Assembly (NCBI RefSeq): GCF_024648885.1
Contig: NZ_JANBBF010000008.1
Span: forward strand, 186,001 to 250,000
DNA from: Prauserella salsuginis
Lineage (GTDB): Bacteria; Actinomycetota; Actinomycetes; Mycobacteriales; Pseudonocardiaceae
Length of the DNA: 64,000 bases
Direction of reading: 5' to 3'
Shown here: piece by piece, positions 48,074-56,765 of the stretch
How the letters are laid out: every line of letters starts with the position of its first letter
Numbering within the stretch: position 1 is the first letter of the stretch
The notes under the pieces: model-generated
Database searches by the model: none
The model's input: the letters and a program-made list of their open reading frames with translations, nothing else
Told to the model about the DNA's origin: nothing
Position numbers and translations under genes: made by a program

Positions 48074-48173
48074 GAAAGAACTCCGGCACCGAAAGAACTC
48101 CAGCACCGAAAGAAACCCGGCACCGAAGGAACAGCGCCGTGAAAGAACAGCGCCGTGAAAGAACAGCGGCACC
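48074..48173. repeat. 16/17-bp tandem repeat, six units
   Basis: Units GAAAGAACTCCGGCACC, GAAAGAACTCCAGCACC, GAAAGAAACCCGGCACC (17 bp), GAAGGAACAGCGCCGT, GAAAGAACAGCGCCGT (16 bp) and GAAAGAACAGCGGCACC (17 bp) are contiguous. They share the GAACAGCG element with the 47858 tract, and further single copies lie between the two. Confidence 0.85.
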
Positions 48174-48384
48174 GGACAACGCAGCACGGCGCGGAAGCAC
48201 GCGACGGCACAGGTGCAACGGCACCGGCGCGGCGACGGAGCGGGCGCGGCGCGCCACGCTCAGCCGGAGACCACGGTGACACCGGCAGCCACCGCCGTTG
48301 CCGGGAGCCTCCTGCGGGTGGATGCCGGGCACATCCGCACCGGCAGGAGGCCGCCCGGGGCGGGCGGTCACGCGGTGGACGGGG

Positions 48385-49644
48385 TCAGGACTCCTGACCG
48401 AGCAGGTCGACGACCGGGCCGATCACCGTCACCGCGGGCGGCCGCATCCCTTCGCGGGCGGCATCGGCACCCACTTCCTTCAGGGTCGAGCGCAGCACCT
48501 TCTGCGTGCGCATGGTGCCGTCCTGGATCATCGCGACCGGCGTGTCGGCGGGCCTGCCCGCGGTCATCAGCGCATCGGCGAACCGGTCGATCCGCTCGAC
48601 GCCCATCATCAGCACGATCGTGCCGCGCATGCGGCCCAGCGCGTCCCAGTCGGTCAGCGACGTCTCGTGGTCCGGCGGTACGTGCCCGGACACGACGACG
48701 ACCTCGTGGGTGACGCCGCGGTGGGTCACCGGCACGTCGGCGAGAGCCGGGACGGCGAACGCACTGGTGATGCCGGGCACGACCGAGACCGCCACCCCGG
48801 CTTCCGCGCAGGCGAGCAGCTCTTCGAAGCCGCGGCCGAACACGTACGGATCGCCGCCCTTGAGGCGGACCACGAACTTGCCCGCCTTCGCGTTGTCGAT
48901 CAACGCGCTGTTGATGACGTCCTGACTGGCCGCGCGGCCGTACGGGATCTTCGCGGCATCGATCACCTGGACGTGCGGCGGCAGTTCGTCGAGCAGTTCG
49001 CGCGGCGCGAGCCGGTCCACCACCACGACGTCGGCGCGGGCCAGCAACCTGCGGCCGCGCACGGTGATCAGCTCGGCGTCACCGGGCCCGCCTCCGACCA
49101 GCGCGACGCCGGGTTCGGGGCGACGGGCGTCACCGGCCGCGTCCTGGCCGTAGCCGGGCCCGGGATCGGCCGCTGCGCCGGATCGCAGTGCGTCCAGGAG
49201 GCTGTCGCGCACGACGGCGGACCGCTGGGGCTCCCCACCGGACAGCACACCCACCAGCACGCCGTCGTTGCCGCCCACCGCCGGTGTCACGGCACTGCCG
49301 TCGGGGCCCGAGTCGGCCCGGACACAGAAGATGCGGCGACGTTCGGCCTCGGCGCACACGGCGGCGTTGACCTCCGCGTCGTCCGTGCACGCCAGGGCGT
49401 ACCACGCGTCGGCGAGATCGCCGTCGGTGTAGTCCCGCCGGGTCCAGGTGATCTCGCCCTCGTCCGCCATCGCTCCGACCGACGGGGTGGTGTCCGGGGA
49501 CACGAGTTCGATGACGGCCCCTGCCTTGACCAGGCGTGGCAGCCGCCGTTGAGCGACGGTGCCGCCGCCCACGACGACCACGCGCCGCCCGGTGAGGTCG
49601 AGTCCGACCAGGTAGTGCTCCTCCTGCGCCATGCCAGTCAGCAT
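48385..49644 (-). CDS. cysG: CysG-type sirohaem synthase
   Basis: A fused enzyme of 419 residues for sirohaem. The N-terminal domain (about 1-165) is precorrin-2 dehydrogenase/sirohydrochlorin ferrochelatase: RRVVVVGGGTVAQRRLPRLV is its NAD-binding loop. The C-terminal domain (175-419) is uroporphyrinogen-III C-methyltransferase: VALVGGGPGDAELITVRG, VVRLKGGDPYVFGRGFEE and GITSAFAVPALADVPVTHRG. The product serves sulfite and nitrite reductases. ATG 49644 has AGGGTG upstream; ATG 49632 is possible. M. tuberculosis Rv2847c has the same fusion. Confidence 0.95.
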   Translation of the reverse strand: MLTGMAQEEHYLVGLDLTGRRVVVVGGGTVAQRRLPRLVKAGAVIELVSPDTTPSVGAMADEGEITWTRRDYTDGDLADAWYALACTDDAEVNAAVCAEAERRRIFCVRADSGPDGSAVTPAVGGNDGVLVGVLSGGEPQRSAVVRDSLLDALRSGAAADPGPGYGQDAAGDARRPEPGVALVGGGPGDAELITVRGRRLLARADVVVVDRLAPRELLDELPPHVQVIDAAKIPYGRAASQDVINSALIDNAKAGKFVVRLKGGDPYVFGRGFEELLACAEAGVAVSVVPGITSAFAVPALADVPVTHRGVTHEVVVVSGHVPPDHETSLTDWDALGRMRGTIVLMMGVERIDRFADALMTAGRPADTPVAMIQDGTMRTQKVLRSTLKEVGADAAREGMRPPAVTVIGPVVDLLGQES

Positions 49645-49670
49645 GACGGCACCCTGTCAGGTGCGTGCGC

Positions 49671-50123
49671 TCAGGGCCTACGCAACGTGAGCAGTTCCTC
49701 TGCGCCGAACATCCGAGCGGTCTCCACGGCGGTCGGCTGACCGGCGTGCGGATTGGCGCCGCCGTCGAGCAGCACACGCACCACGTCGGCCTCCCCCTTG
49801 AACACCGCACCGGCCAGCGGACTCTGGCCGCGGTCGTTGAGCCGGTCGGGGTCGGCGCCGCGGCGCAGCAGTGCGGTGACCGTCCCGGCGTGGCCGTGGT
49901 ACGCGGCGAGCATCACGAGGGTGTCGCCGCTGTCGTTGGACAGGTTCACCGGCACGCCGGCGTCCACGTAGGCGGCCAGCGTGTCGGTCTCGCCGCGACG
50001 TGCGAAGTCGAACACCCGCGCCGCGAGTTCCAGCAGCTCCGGGTCGATCTCGGCGCCGACAGCGGGCGGCCCGCCCGTGCCGCCCGCTCGCCCGGGTGCG
50101 GTGTCTCGCTGCCGCTCCGTCAT
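49671..50123 (-). CDS. Ankyrin-repeat protein
   Basis: A 150-residue cytosolic protein with about three to four ankyrin repeats: ARRGETDTLAAYVDAGVPVN, SGDTLVMLAAYHGHAGTVTA, and RGQSPLAGAVFKGEADVVRV with the usual GADPD and GANPH turns. It probably mediates a protein contact; the partner is unknown. It ends 26 bp before cysG on the same strand and starts 56 bp after the S18 gene, past a hairpin. Confidence 0.93.
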   Translation of the reverse strand: MTERQRDTAPGRAGGTGGPPAVGAEIDPELLELAARVFDFARRGETDTLAAYVDAGVPVNLSNDSGDTLVMLAAYHGHAGTVTALLRRGADPDRLNDRGQSPLAGAVFKGEADVVRVLLDGGANPHAGQPTAVETARMFGAEELLTLRRP

Positions 50124-50139
50124 GCAGCCAGGGTGACAC

Positions 50140-50169
50140 GTTCCGGCGCGCGGTGCCCGGCGCCGGAAC
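50140..50169 (-). terminator. Hairpin after the zinc-independent ribosomal operon
   Basis: GTTCCGGCGC (50140-50149) pairs with GCGCCGGAAC (50160-50169), a perfect 10-bp stem with a 10-nt loop, 10 nt beyond the S18 stop on the minus strand. It separates the operon from the ankyrin gene. Confidence 0.65.
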
Positions 50170-50179
50170 GCGCGCGTGG

Positions 50180-50410
50180 TCAGCCCTTCTTGACCGGGTA
50201 GGGCAGCAGCGCCATCTCGCGGGCATTCTTGATCGCCCGTGCGACGTCCTTCTGCTCCCGCGGGGTCAGGCCGGTGATCCGGCGGGCCCGGATCTTGCCG
50301 CGGTCGGACACGAACTTGCGCAGCAGGGCGGTGTCCTTCCAGTCGACGTGCTCGACACCCTCGGCGCGCAACAGATTCCGCTTGCGGCGCTTCTGCGGTG
50401 CAGGCTTCAC
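50180..50410 (-). CDS. rpsR2: Ribosomal protein S18, cysteine-free paralogue
   Basis: A 76-residue S18 ([20 protein letters not shown] and [20 protein letters not shown] are the family core). No cysteine occurs, so it lacks the zinc ribbon of the primary S18. It is the last gene of rpmB2-rpmG2-rpsN2-rpsR2. Such paralogues replace zinc-binding versions during zinc shortage and release zinc. GTG start with GGAGGAGAT upstream. Confidence 0.95.
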   Translation of the reverse strand: MKPAPQKRRKRNLLRAEGVEHVDWKDTALLRKFVSDRGKIRARRITGLTPREQKDVARAIKNAREMALLPYPVKKG

Positions 50411-50420
50411 CGATCTCCTC

Positions 50421-50726
50421 CTACCAGCTCGACTTGCTCACACCGGGCAACTCGCCCCGATGCGCCATCTCACGCAACCGGATCCGGGACAGGCCGAAGG
50501 CGCCGTAGTAGGCGCGCGGGCGGCCGTCGACGGCGTCCCGGTTCCGGATCCGGGTGGGGCTCGCGTCGCGTGGCAGCTTCTGCAGCGCGGACACGGCTGC
50601 GCTCTTCTGCTCCGCCGTGCTCTGCGGCGAGCGCACCGTCTCCTTGAGTGCCGCGCGACGTTCGGCATGGCGAGCGGCGACGACCTTGCGCTGCTCGTTC
50701 TTCGCGATCTTCGACTTCTTGGCCAT
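50421..50726 (-). CDS. rpsN2: Ribosomal protein S14, zinc-independent long form
   Basis: A 101-residue S14 of the long, cysteine-free form ([20 protein letters not shown] start; [20 protein letters not shown] end). The short zinc form is about 61 residues with CxxC pairs. The ATG shares a base with the L33 stop (TGATG-type junction). Member of the Zur-controlled operon. Confidence 0.96.
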   Translation of the reverse strand: MAKKSKIAKNEQRKVVAARHAERRAALKETVRSPQSTAEQKSAAVSALQKLPRDASPTRIRNRDAVDGRPRAYYGAFGLSRIRLREMAHRGELPGVSKSSW

Positions 50727-50893
50727 CAGCGCTCCTCCCGAAACTCGACGTGCCTGCGGGCGAGCGGGTCGTACTTGCGCAGCACCATGCGGTCGGGATT
50801 GTTACGCCGGTTCTTCCGCGTCACGTACGTGTAGCCGGTGCCGGCAGTAGAGCGCAGTTTGATGATCGGGCGCACGTCGGTGGTGCTCGCCAT
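50726..50893 (-). CDS. rpmG2: Ribosomal protein L33, cysteine-free paralogue
   Basis: A 55-residue L33 ([20 protein letters not shown] and [18 protein letters not shown]). The CxxC pairs of the zinc form are absent. It overlaps the L28 stop and the S14 start by one to a few bases, so the operon is translationally tight. Confidence 0.96.
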   Translation of the reverse strand: MASTTDVRPIIKLRSTAGTGYTYVTRKNRRNNPDRMVLRKYDPLARRHVEFREER

Positions 50894-51129
50894 CAGAGCT
50901 TCTCCCCTCGTGCGCGCAGGTCCGCCACGACGGCGTCGATCCCGCGCTTGTCGATCGTCTTCATGCCCTTCACCGAGACCCGGAGCCGCACCCAGCGGTT
51001 CTCGGAGGGAACCCAGTAGCGACACGTCTGGATGTTCGGTTCCCAGCGCCGTGAGGTGCGCCGGTGCGAGTGCGAGACCTGCTTGCCGTAGCCCGGCGCG
51101 CGGCCGGTGACCTGGCAGATCGCCGACAT
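50893..51129 (-). CDS. rpmB2: Ribosomal protein L28, zinc-independent paralogue
   Basis: A 78-residue L28 ([55 protein letters not shown]). Only two single cysteines remain, without CxxC pairs, so zinc binding is not expected. It is the first gene of the operon and starts 20 bp from the Zur-box palindrome. Confidence 0.95.
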   Translation of the reverse strand: MSAICQVTGRAPGYGKQVSHSHRRTSRRWEPNIQTCRYWVPSENRWVRLRVSVKGMKTIDKRGIDAVVADLRARGEKL

Positions 51130-51149
51130 CGACCCTCCCTAATTGGTGT

Positions 51150-51164
51150 TGATAATCGTTTTCA
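51150..51164. promoter_or_regulatory. Zur box in a 50-bp divergent promoter
   Basis: TGATAATCGTTTTCA fits the actinobacterial Zur operator pattern (TGAAAAT-type half-sites around a central base; AT-rich, near-perfect dyad). It lies 20 bp from the L28 start and 15 bp from the COG0523 start, so one Zur dimer pair can block both directions when zinc is plentiful. Confidence 0.85.
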
Positions 51165-51179
51165 TTTACAGTACACGAC

Positions 51180-52430
51180 GTGATCGATCTGCACCGCACA
51201 CCCCTGGTCCTGCTCTCCGGCCTCGCCGAGCCACCGGTCCGACTGCTCGCCGACCGGCTCACGGCCACCTCCGGCACCGCCCTCGTCCACCACGATCTGC
51301 GCCACACCGGTGACGGCGTCATTCGGCGACTCGTCCGCCTCGGCACGGCGGAGCGGATCGAGACCGTGCCACTCGACCACGACTGCGTGTCCTGCACGCT
51401 GCGCCAGGACCTGCTGCCACTGGTGCGTGCGCTGTCGCGACGTCCCGAGGTGGAGCGCATCGTCGTCCGGCTGGACGAGGCGTTGGAGCCGGAACTCGTG
51501 TGCCAGGAACTGCACACGGCACTGGTCGACGACACACCCGTGACCGAGGACGTCGAGGTGGAGGCCGTGATCACGGCGATCGACCAGGCGTCCTGGCTCG
51601 CGGCTGCCACCGGCGATGCCGCACTCGACGAGGTCGACCTGCACGCGGGGCACGACGACGACCGCACCCTCGCCCAGGTCGCGGTGGCCCAGGCCGAATT
51701 CGCCGACGTCCTCGTGTTGGCAGGCGAGGCGCCGGACGCCTGGACAGCGGCGCGCACCGGGGCCGTCCTTCAGCGGCTGGCACCCCGCGCCGCCCTGCTG
51801 GACCTGTGCGGGGCCGACACCGACCGGATGCTCGGCGCCGTGCCCGACGAGGGTCACCGGGGAAAGCCCCGCGACCCGCACGGCCCTGTGGTGACCGGAC
51901 AGCCGCCGCTCGACCCGGACTGCGGCGTCACGCTCCTGACGTTCGCCGCAGGGCGCCCGTTCCATCCGCAACGGCTGCACGAGGCACTGGACGTCCTGCT
52001 CGACGGCGTCGTGCGCACGCGCGGCCGCGCGTGGCTGGCAGGCAGGCCCGACGATCACCTGTGGGTCGAGTCCGCGGGCGGTGGCCTCGGCATCCGCCTC
52101 GCCGGCGGCTGGCTGGACTCGCCGCACGGTCCCGACTGGGACGAGGCCTCGCCGGAACACCGCACCTTCGCCGCGCTCCGATGGCACCCGGTGTGGGGCG
52201 ACCGGGTGCAGGAACTCGCCGTGGTCGCGCATCGGGCCGATCCGGCCGACATCGACCACACCCTGCGTGGCGCGCTACTCACCGACGCCGAACTCGCCGA
52301 AGGACCGGAGGCCTGGCGCCACTACCCCGACCCGTTCGCCGCGGGACCCGACGAGCCCCGCGACGACACCGCCGGCGCCGCACCCGCGAGCGTCGGCGAC
52401 TCCCCCACGATCCGACAGGACGAAAGGTGA
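51180..52430 (+). CDS. COG0523-type zinc-response protein, P-loop degenerate
   Basis: A 416-residue member of the CobW/COG0523 group, counterpart of Rv0106 near a mycobacterial L28 paralogue. The N-terminal strand [19 protein letters not shown] occupies the place of the GTPase P-loop, but no GxxxxGKS/T is present. The metal-motif region reads [24 protein letters not shown] instead of the CxCC of typical members. The C-terminal CobW domain (about 260-360, [40 protein letters not shown]) is intact. It probably handles zinc supply or zinc-dependent partners under Zur control. GTG start; rpmE2 follows 7 bp after the stop. Confidence 0.88.
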   Translation: MIDLHRTPLVLLSGLAEPPVRLLADRLTATSGTALVHHDLRHTGDGVIRRLVRLGTAERIETVPLDHDCVSCTLRQDLLPLVRALSRRPEVERIVVRLDEALEPELVCQELHTALVDDTPVTEDVEVEAVITAIDQASWLAAATGDAALDEVDLHAGHDDDRTLAQVAVAQAEFADVLVLAGEAPDAWTAARTGAVLQRLAPRAALLDLCGADTDRMLGAVPDEGHRGKPRDPHGPVVTGQPPLDPDCGVTLLTFAAGRPFHPQRLHEALDVLLDGVVRTRGRAWLAGRPDDHLWVESAGGGLGIRLAGGWLDSPHGPDWDEASPEHRTFAALRWHPVWGDRVQELAVVAHRADPADIDHTLRGALLTDAELAEGPEAWRHYPDPFAAGPDEPRDDTAGAAPASVGDSPTIRQDER

Positions 52431-52437
52431 CGCACGA

Positions 52438-52710
52438 ATGAAGCCCGATATCCACCCCGAGTACCACCCGGTGGTCTTCCAGGACGCCAACACCGGGGAC
52501 CGGTTCCTGACACGGTCGACGGCCACCTCGGACCGCACGACCGAATGGGAGGACGGCACCACGTATCCGCTCGTGACCGTCGAGATCAGCTCCGCGTCAC
52601 ACCCGTTCTGGACGGGCACGCAGCGGATCATGGACAGCGCGGGACAGGTGGAGAAGTTCCGCCGCCGCTACGGCACCTCACCCGGGCGCGGCGGCGCGAA
52701 CGGGCGCTGA
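52438..52710 (+). CDS. rpmE2: Ribosomal protein L31 type B
   Basis: A 90-residue L31 of the cysteine-free type B ([49 protein letters not shown]). It completes the set of zinc-sparing paralogues and is in the plus-strand arm of the Zur locus. ATG with AAAGGTGA upstream. Its stop is directly followed, with no spacer, by the stop of the convergent PLP-enzyme gene. Confidence 0.96.
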   Translation: MKPDIHPEYHPVVFQDANTGDRFLTRSTATSDRTTEWEDGTTYPLVTVEISSASHPFWTGTQRIMDSAGQVEKFRRRYGTSPGRGGANGR

Positions 52711-54183
52711 TCACGGCCGGTACAGCAGGCCGAGGAACTCGGCGAGCAGCCGTTCCCGCAGCCGCGGCGACGCCGCGGCGAGCATCGTGTTGATCTCGGC
52801 CATCCGTTCCGGCAACCGGAGCGGATGGCCGGGCTCGGCACCGTCGCCGGTGGCCGGGTCCAGACCGGCCGCGGCGAGTACGCCGGCGAACTGCTGCTCG
52901 GTGAGCGTATCCGGGTCGAGGGCGCCGATGAGTGCCGCGAGGTCGGCGTCGATCGTCACCGGGCCTGCGGCGCGGGCGGCGCCGACCGCCTCCTGCACCG
53001 CCGTCAGCAGCGCGTCCTCGTGGCCTCGGTTCGAAGCGGTGACCGTCAGGTGCAGGTTGGCGGGCGAGGACCGGTGCGGGAACTGCGGCTGCACGTGCCA
53101 GCCGCGGGCGGCCAGCTCGTCGGCGACCGTGAACAGGTCGAACCCCGGTTCCCCGTCCAGCGCGACGGCCAGGAGTGTCGCATCGGGATCGCCGAGGACC
53201 CGCAGTCCGTCGATCGCCGCGAGGCCATCGCGGATCCGCTCGGTGGCGGCGCGGGCGGACAGGGCCAGCTGCGCGTAGCCGTCGTCGCCGACGTGGCGGA
53301 CGACGGCCCACGCGGCGGCTATCGGACCACCCGACCGTGTCGACTGCAACGTCGGGTTGAGCATCGTGTAGCCCGGCCAGTCAGCGCTGGCGAAGTAGTG
53401 TCCGCGGCGCTGCTCCGGACCGGCGTGCAGCAGCACCGACACGCCTTTGGCGCAGTAGGCGTACTTGTGCAGGTCCACCGACAGGCTCGTGACCCCGGGA
53501 ACGGACAGGTCGAACACCGGCGGCCGCCCGTCCGCATCACCGCGCCGCAGGTACGGCAACACCCAACCGCCGATGCACGCGTCGACGTGCATTCTCGCGC
53601 CACGATCCCCGGCCACCGCCGCGAGTTCGGCGATCGGATCGACGACGCCGTGGGCGTACGACGGTGCGCTCCCCACGACGAGCACGGTCGTGTCGTCGAC
53701 GGCGGCCGCCGTCGCGACCGGATCGGCGCGGAAGGTGACGGGATCCACCGGCACATCGACGACGCGGACACCGAACAGGTGCCCCGCCTTGCGGAACGCC
53801 GCGTGCACCGTCGACGGGACGACGACCGAAGGGTCCGCGACGTCCCGCCGCCCCTCGCGCGCGGCCAGCACGGCCAGCAGGCACGACTCGGTACCGCCGG
53901 ACGTCGCCGTCCCGACCGCGTCCGGTCCCCCACCGAGCAGGCCGATCGCCGCGGCGACCAGGTCGTTCTCCATGCGCAGCAGGCTGGGGAAGGCCGTCGG
54001 ATCGAGTCCGTTGGCCGACACGGCCGCCGCATGCGCACGTGCGGCCAGCTCGTCGAGCTCGGCGAGACCGCTGTCGTAGACGTAGGCGAGCGTGCGTCCG
54101 CCGTGGGTGGGCGCGTCGCCGCTCCGTAGCCGGGTGAGTTCGGCGAGCACTTCCTCCACACCGAGGGTCGCGCCGGGGATCAC
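52711..54183 (-). CDS. PLP-dependent lyase/decarboxylase, sphingosine-phosphate-lyase-like
   Basis: A 490-residue fold-type I PLP enzyme of the group II decarboxylase family. Cofactor features are GTATSGGTESCLLAVLAARE, the HVDACIGGWVLPYL aspartate segment and the Schiff-base Lys in SVDLHKYAYCAKG. The CAKG after HKY and the overall layout recall sphingosine-1-phosphate lyase more than glutamate or tyrosine decarboxylase. A C-terminal extension of about 80 residues (LTEQQFAGVLAAAGLDPATG) is unusual. The GTG start overlaps the MFS gene stop by 4 bp, so the transporter and enzyme are coupled. The real substrate is unknown. Confidence 0.85.
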   Translation of the reverse strand: MIPGATLGVEEVLAELTRLRSGDAPTHGGRTLAYVYDSGLAELDELAARAHAAAVSANGLDPTAFPSLLRMENDLVAAAIGLLGGGPDAVGTATSGGTESCLLAVLAAREGRRDVADPSVVVPSTVHAAFRKAGHLFGVRVVDVPVDPVTFRADPVATAAAVDDTTVLVVGSAPSYAHGVVDPIAELAAVAGDRGARMHVDACIGGWVLPYLRRGDADGRPPVFDLSVPGVTSLSVDLHKYAYCAKGVSVLLHAGPEQRRGHYFASADWPGYTMLNPTLQSTRSGGPIAAAWAVVRHVGDDGYAQLALSARAATERIRDGLAAIDGLRVLGDPDATLLAVALDGEPGFDLFTVADELAARGWHVQPQFPHRSSPANLHLTVTASNRGHEDALLTAVQEAVGAARAAGPVTIDADLAALIGALDPDTLTEQQFAGVLAAAGLDPATGDGAEPGHPLRLPERMAEINTMLAAASPRLRERLLAEFLGLLYRP

Positions 54184-55526
54184 GCGCCGCCTCCCCCGGC
54201 CGCCGCTCCCGTGTCCCGTTCGGGCCGCCGGTCACCGAGGACGCTCCGCCGCAGCAACGGCAGCGCCAGCGCGACGAACACGGCCGGCAGCACGGAGAAG
54301 CCGAGGGCGATCGCCGTGACCGCGCTGTCGGGCTGGGTGGCCGCGGCCTGCCCGCTCGAGACGTAGCCGCCGACGGCCAGCACGAGCCCGAACAGACCGG
54401 GGCCCACGGCGAGGCCGAGCGTTTCGGCGGCGGTCCACACCCCGGCGGTGATCCCCGCCCTGGTGGCGCCGGTCCGCTCCTCCTCCGCGGAGATCAGGTC
54501 CGGCAGGATCGCCAGCGGGAACACCTGGATGCCGGCATAGCCCACCCCGGCGATCGCGACGAAGACGAACACCGCCGGGATCGCCATCATCGGGGAGAAC
54601 GCGAGGGCGCCGAGGGCGCCGGCCAGCAGCACGGACGACACGCGGAAGCCCGTGAGTTTGCCGCCGCTGCGGCCTATGCGGTCCCACACGGGCATGACCA
54701 GCAATGCCGGGCCGACGAATCCGGCGAACAGCATCGACTGCAGGTCCGGATCACCGAGCACGTACCGCGCGACGTAGTTGACGCCGGCCAGCAGCGTCGC
54801 GACGCCGAGTGCCTGCAGGAAGTAGACCGCCAGCAGCCAGCGGAACGCCCGCCAGGACCGCATGGTGCGCAGCAGTTCGCGCCATCCCGGTGTGGGTTCG
54901 CGCAGCCTGCCGACGGGTGCCCCACGCGTGCCCGCGTAGACGGCGACGGCGCCGAGCGCGATGAGTACGCCGACGAACACGCCCATGACGCGGTAGCCGG
55001 TGGTACCGCCGAGCCCGCTCGCGATGGCGGGCGCGACCGCGCCGGAGACGAGGATCGCCAGTGCCAGCACGCCGATGCGCCAGGTCGTCAACCGCGTGCG
55101 CTCGTGGTAGTCCTCGGTCAGTTCCGCGGGCAGTGCGTTGAACGGCACCTGGAAGAAGGCGAACGCCGTGGCACAGACGAAGAACACGACCACGACGTAG
55201 CCGGCGTCCGCGGCCGTCGACCCGAGCCCGGGACCGGCGAACAGCGCCGCGAAGCAGGCGGCCAGCACCAGTCCGCCGACCAGCAGGAACGGCCTGCGAC
55301 TCCCGTGTTTGCGCAACACGCCGTCCGAGATTCGCCCGGCGACGGGGTTGAACAGCACGTCCCACGCCTTCGGCAGCAGCACGATCGCCCCCGCCAGCGC
55401 GGCCGGCACCGCCATCGTGTCGGTCAGGTACGGCAACAGCAGCAGACCCGGCACCGTCCCGAACGCGCCCGTGGCGAACGACCCGAGCGAGTATCCGAGA
55501 CGGGTCCTGGTCCCCAGCGCCGACAT
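54180..55526 (-). CDS. MFS_2/GPH-family transporter
   Basis: A 448-residue transporter with about twelve helices. The start LGYSLGSFATGAFGTVPGLL and LLPKAWDVLFNPVAGRISDG (the conserved D-P-G-SD motif of the glycoside-pentoside-hexuronide/MFS_2 family) identify it. Family members move sugars with cations in bacteria and lysolipids in animals (MFSD2). ATG with GAGGAGGA 4 bp upstream. It is coupled to the downstream PLP enzyme, so it probably imports that enzyme's substrate or exports its product. Confidence 0.88.
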   Translation of the reverse strand: MSALGTRTRLGYSLGSFATGAFGTVPGLLLLPYLTDTMAVPAALAGAIVLLPKAWDVLFNPVAGRISDGVLRKHGSRRPFLLVGGLVLAACFAALFAGPGLGSTAADAGYVVVVFFVCATAFAFFQVPFNALPAELTEDYHERTRLTTWRIGVLALAILVSGAVAPAIASGLGGTTGYRVMGVFVGVLIALGAVAVYAGTRGAPVGRLREPTPGWRELLRTMRSWRAFRWLLAVYFLQALGVATLLAGVNYVARYVLGDPDLQSMLFAGFVGPALLVMPVWDRIGRSGGKLTGFRVSSVLLAGALGALAFSPMMAIPAVFVFVAIAGVGYAGIQVFPLAILPDLISAEEERTGATRAGITAGVWTAAETLGLAVGPGLFGLVLAVGGYVSSGQAAATQPDSAVTAIALGFSVLPAVFVALALPLLRRSVLGDRRPERDTGAAAGGGGA

Positions 55527-55648
55527 GCTCCTCCTCGGACGATGTGAGTGGAGGAATCGTGTCACCCCCGCCACATCACCCGAATGCGACCCCGCCACGC
55601 AACGGCCGGGCGGGCCGGTGTGTCGGTTGTGCCGGCGCGCTCGGCGCG

Positions 55649-56668
55649 TCAGGACAGCGCGTCGGCCACGCGGCGCAGCGTCGCGGCGTCACCGCGGATC
55701 AGCAACGTGGTCACGACCGTCTCCTCCCATGCCTGCAGCTCGTCGCGGATCTTCGCCGGCGGGCCGATCAGGGACGTGTCCTCCACCAGTGCTGTGGGGA
55801 TCGCCGCGGTGGCCTCCTCCTTGCGGCCCGCGAGGTAGAGGTCCTGGACCTTGTCGGCGACGTCGGCGTAGCCCATGCGTGCGAACACGTCGTGGTGGAA
55901 GTTGACGTCCTTGGCACCCATGCCGCCGATGTAGAGCGCCAACGACGGCTTGATCATCGCAGCCGCCTGTTCGACGTCGTCGTGCACGATGACGGGGACC
56001 GACGCGGCCACCTCGAAATCGTCCGGCCGATGCCCGCGTGCGGTGAAGCCCTCGTCGAGCGCCGCGCGGTAGAACGCGTCGCTCTTCGGCGAGAAGAACA
56101 GCGGCAGCCAGCCGTCGCAGATCTCCGCCGACAGCGCCACGTTCTTCGGCCCCTCGGCGGCGAGGTGGATCGGGATGCGCGGCCGCAGCGGATGCACCGT
56201 GGATTTGAGCGGCTTGCCCAGGCCGGTGCCTCCCTGCAGCGGCAGCTGGTACTGCTTGCCGTCGTGGGTGACCGGCGCCTCGCGGGCCACGACCTGCCGC
56301 ACGATGTCGACGTATTCGCGCGTTCTGGCGAGGGGTTTCGGGTACGGCTGGCCGTACCAGCCTTCGACGACCTGCGGGCCGGATGCGCCGATCCCGAGGA
56401 CGAACCGTCCGCCGGAGAGATGGTCCAGGGTCAGCGCGGCCATCGCCGTGGCGGTCGGCGTGCGGGCAGACATCTGGATGATGTTGGTGCCGAGCGTGAC
56501 CCGGGAGGTCGCCGACCCCCACCAGGCGAGCGGGGTCAGGGCGTCGGAGCCGTAGCCTTCGGCGGTCCACACCGAGTCGAACCCGAGCTGTTCGGCCGTC
56601 GTGATCGCCTCGAGCGCGCCGTCCGGCGGGCCGGACGACCAGTAGCCGAGGTGGTAACCGAGCTTCAC
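55649..56668 (-). CDS. LLM-class F420-dependent oxidoreductase
   Basis: A 339-residue luciferase-like TIM barrel. Family features: KLGYHLGYWSSGPPDGALEA start, DSVWTAEGYGSDALTPLAWW, VTLGTNIIQMSARTPTATAM, GRFVLGIGASGPQVVEGWYG. F420 rather than FMN is expected for actinobacterial members of this subgroup. GTG start with GGAGAG 7 bp upstream. It follows the MpaB-type gene after 97 bp on the same strand. The substrate is unknown. Confidence 0.9.
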   Translation of the reverse strand: MKLGYHLGYWSSGPPDGALEAITTAEQLGFDSVWTAEGYGSDALTPLAWWGSATSRVTLGTNIIQMSARTPTATAMAALTLDHLSGGRFVLGIGASGPQVVEGWYGQPYPKPLARTREYVDIVRQVVAREAPVTHDGKQYQLPLQGGTGLGKPLKSTVHPLRPRIPIHLAAEGPKNVALSAEICDGWLPLFFSPKSDAFYRAALDEGFTARGHRPDDFEVAASVPVIVHDDVEQAAAMIKPSLALYIGGMGAKDVNFHHDVFARMGYADVADKVQDLYLAGRKEEATAAIPTALVEDTSLIGPPAKIRDELQAWEETVVTTLLIRGDAATLRRVADALS

Positions 56669-56765
56669 GTCGCACTCTCCTTCACCTGCGCGGTCCCGGG
56701 ACGTCGCTGCCGTTCCAGTCACTGCCGTTCATGTCGCTGCCGTTCGAGTTACTGCCGCCGCCGGT

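Larger units (their letters stand above)
47471..48384. other. Gene-free, purine-skewed gap between fruR and cysG
   Basis: This 914-bp gap holds the fruR control region, three tandem repeat tracts (listed separately) and no convincing gene. The plus strand from about 47730 to 48180 is strongly purine-rich (GAAAGAAC, GAGAAGAG), and open frames across it read the repeats in lysine/glutamate- or phenylalanine/leucine-rich low-complexity forms without start sites. It is the 3' side of cysG and the 5' side of fruR. Confidence 0.7.

Noticed and set aside
47503-48282. Open frames through the repeat tract, with Phe/Leu-rich repeats on one strand and Lys/Glu/Arg-rich ones on the other
   Set aside because: No ribosome site, atypical codon use and repeat-driven composition; better explained as non-coding tandem repeats.
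52711-54183. The PLP enzyme as the missing EgtE
   Set aside because: EgtE belongs to the cysteine desulfurase-like group; this protein has the group II decarboxylase/S1P lyase layout and is coupled to a transporter far from the egt operon.
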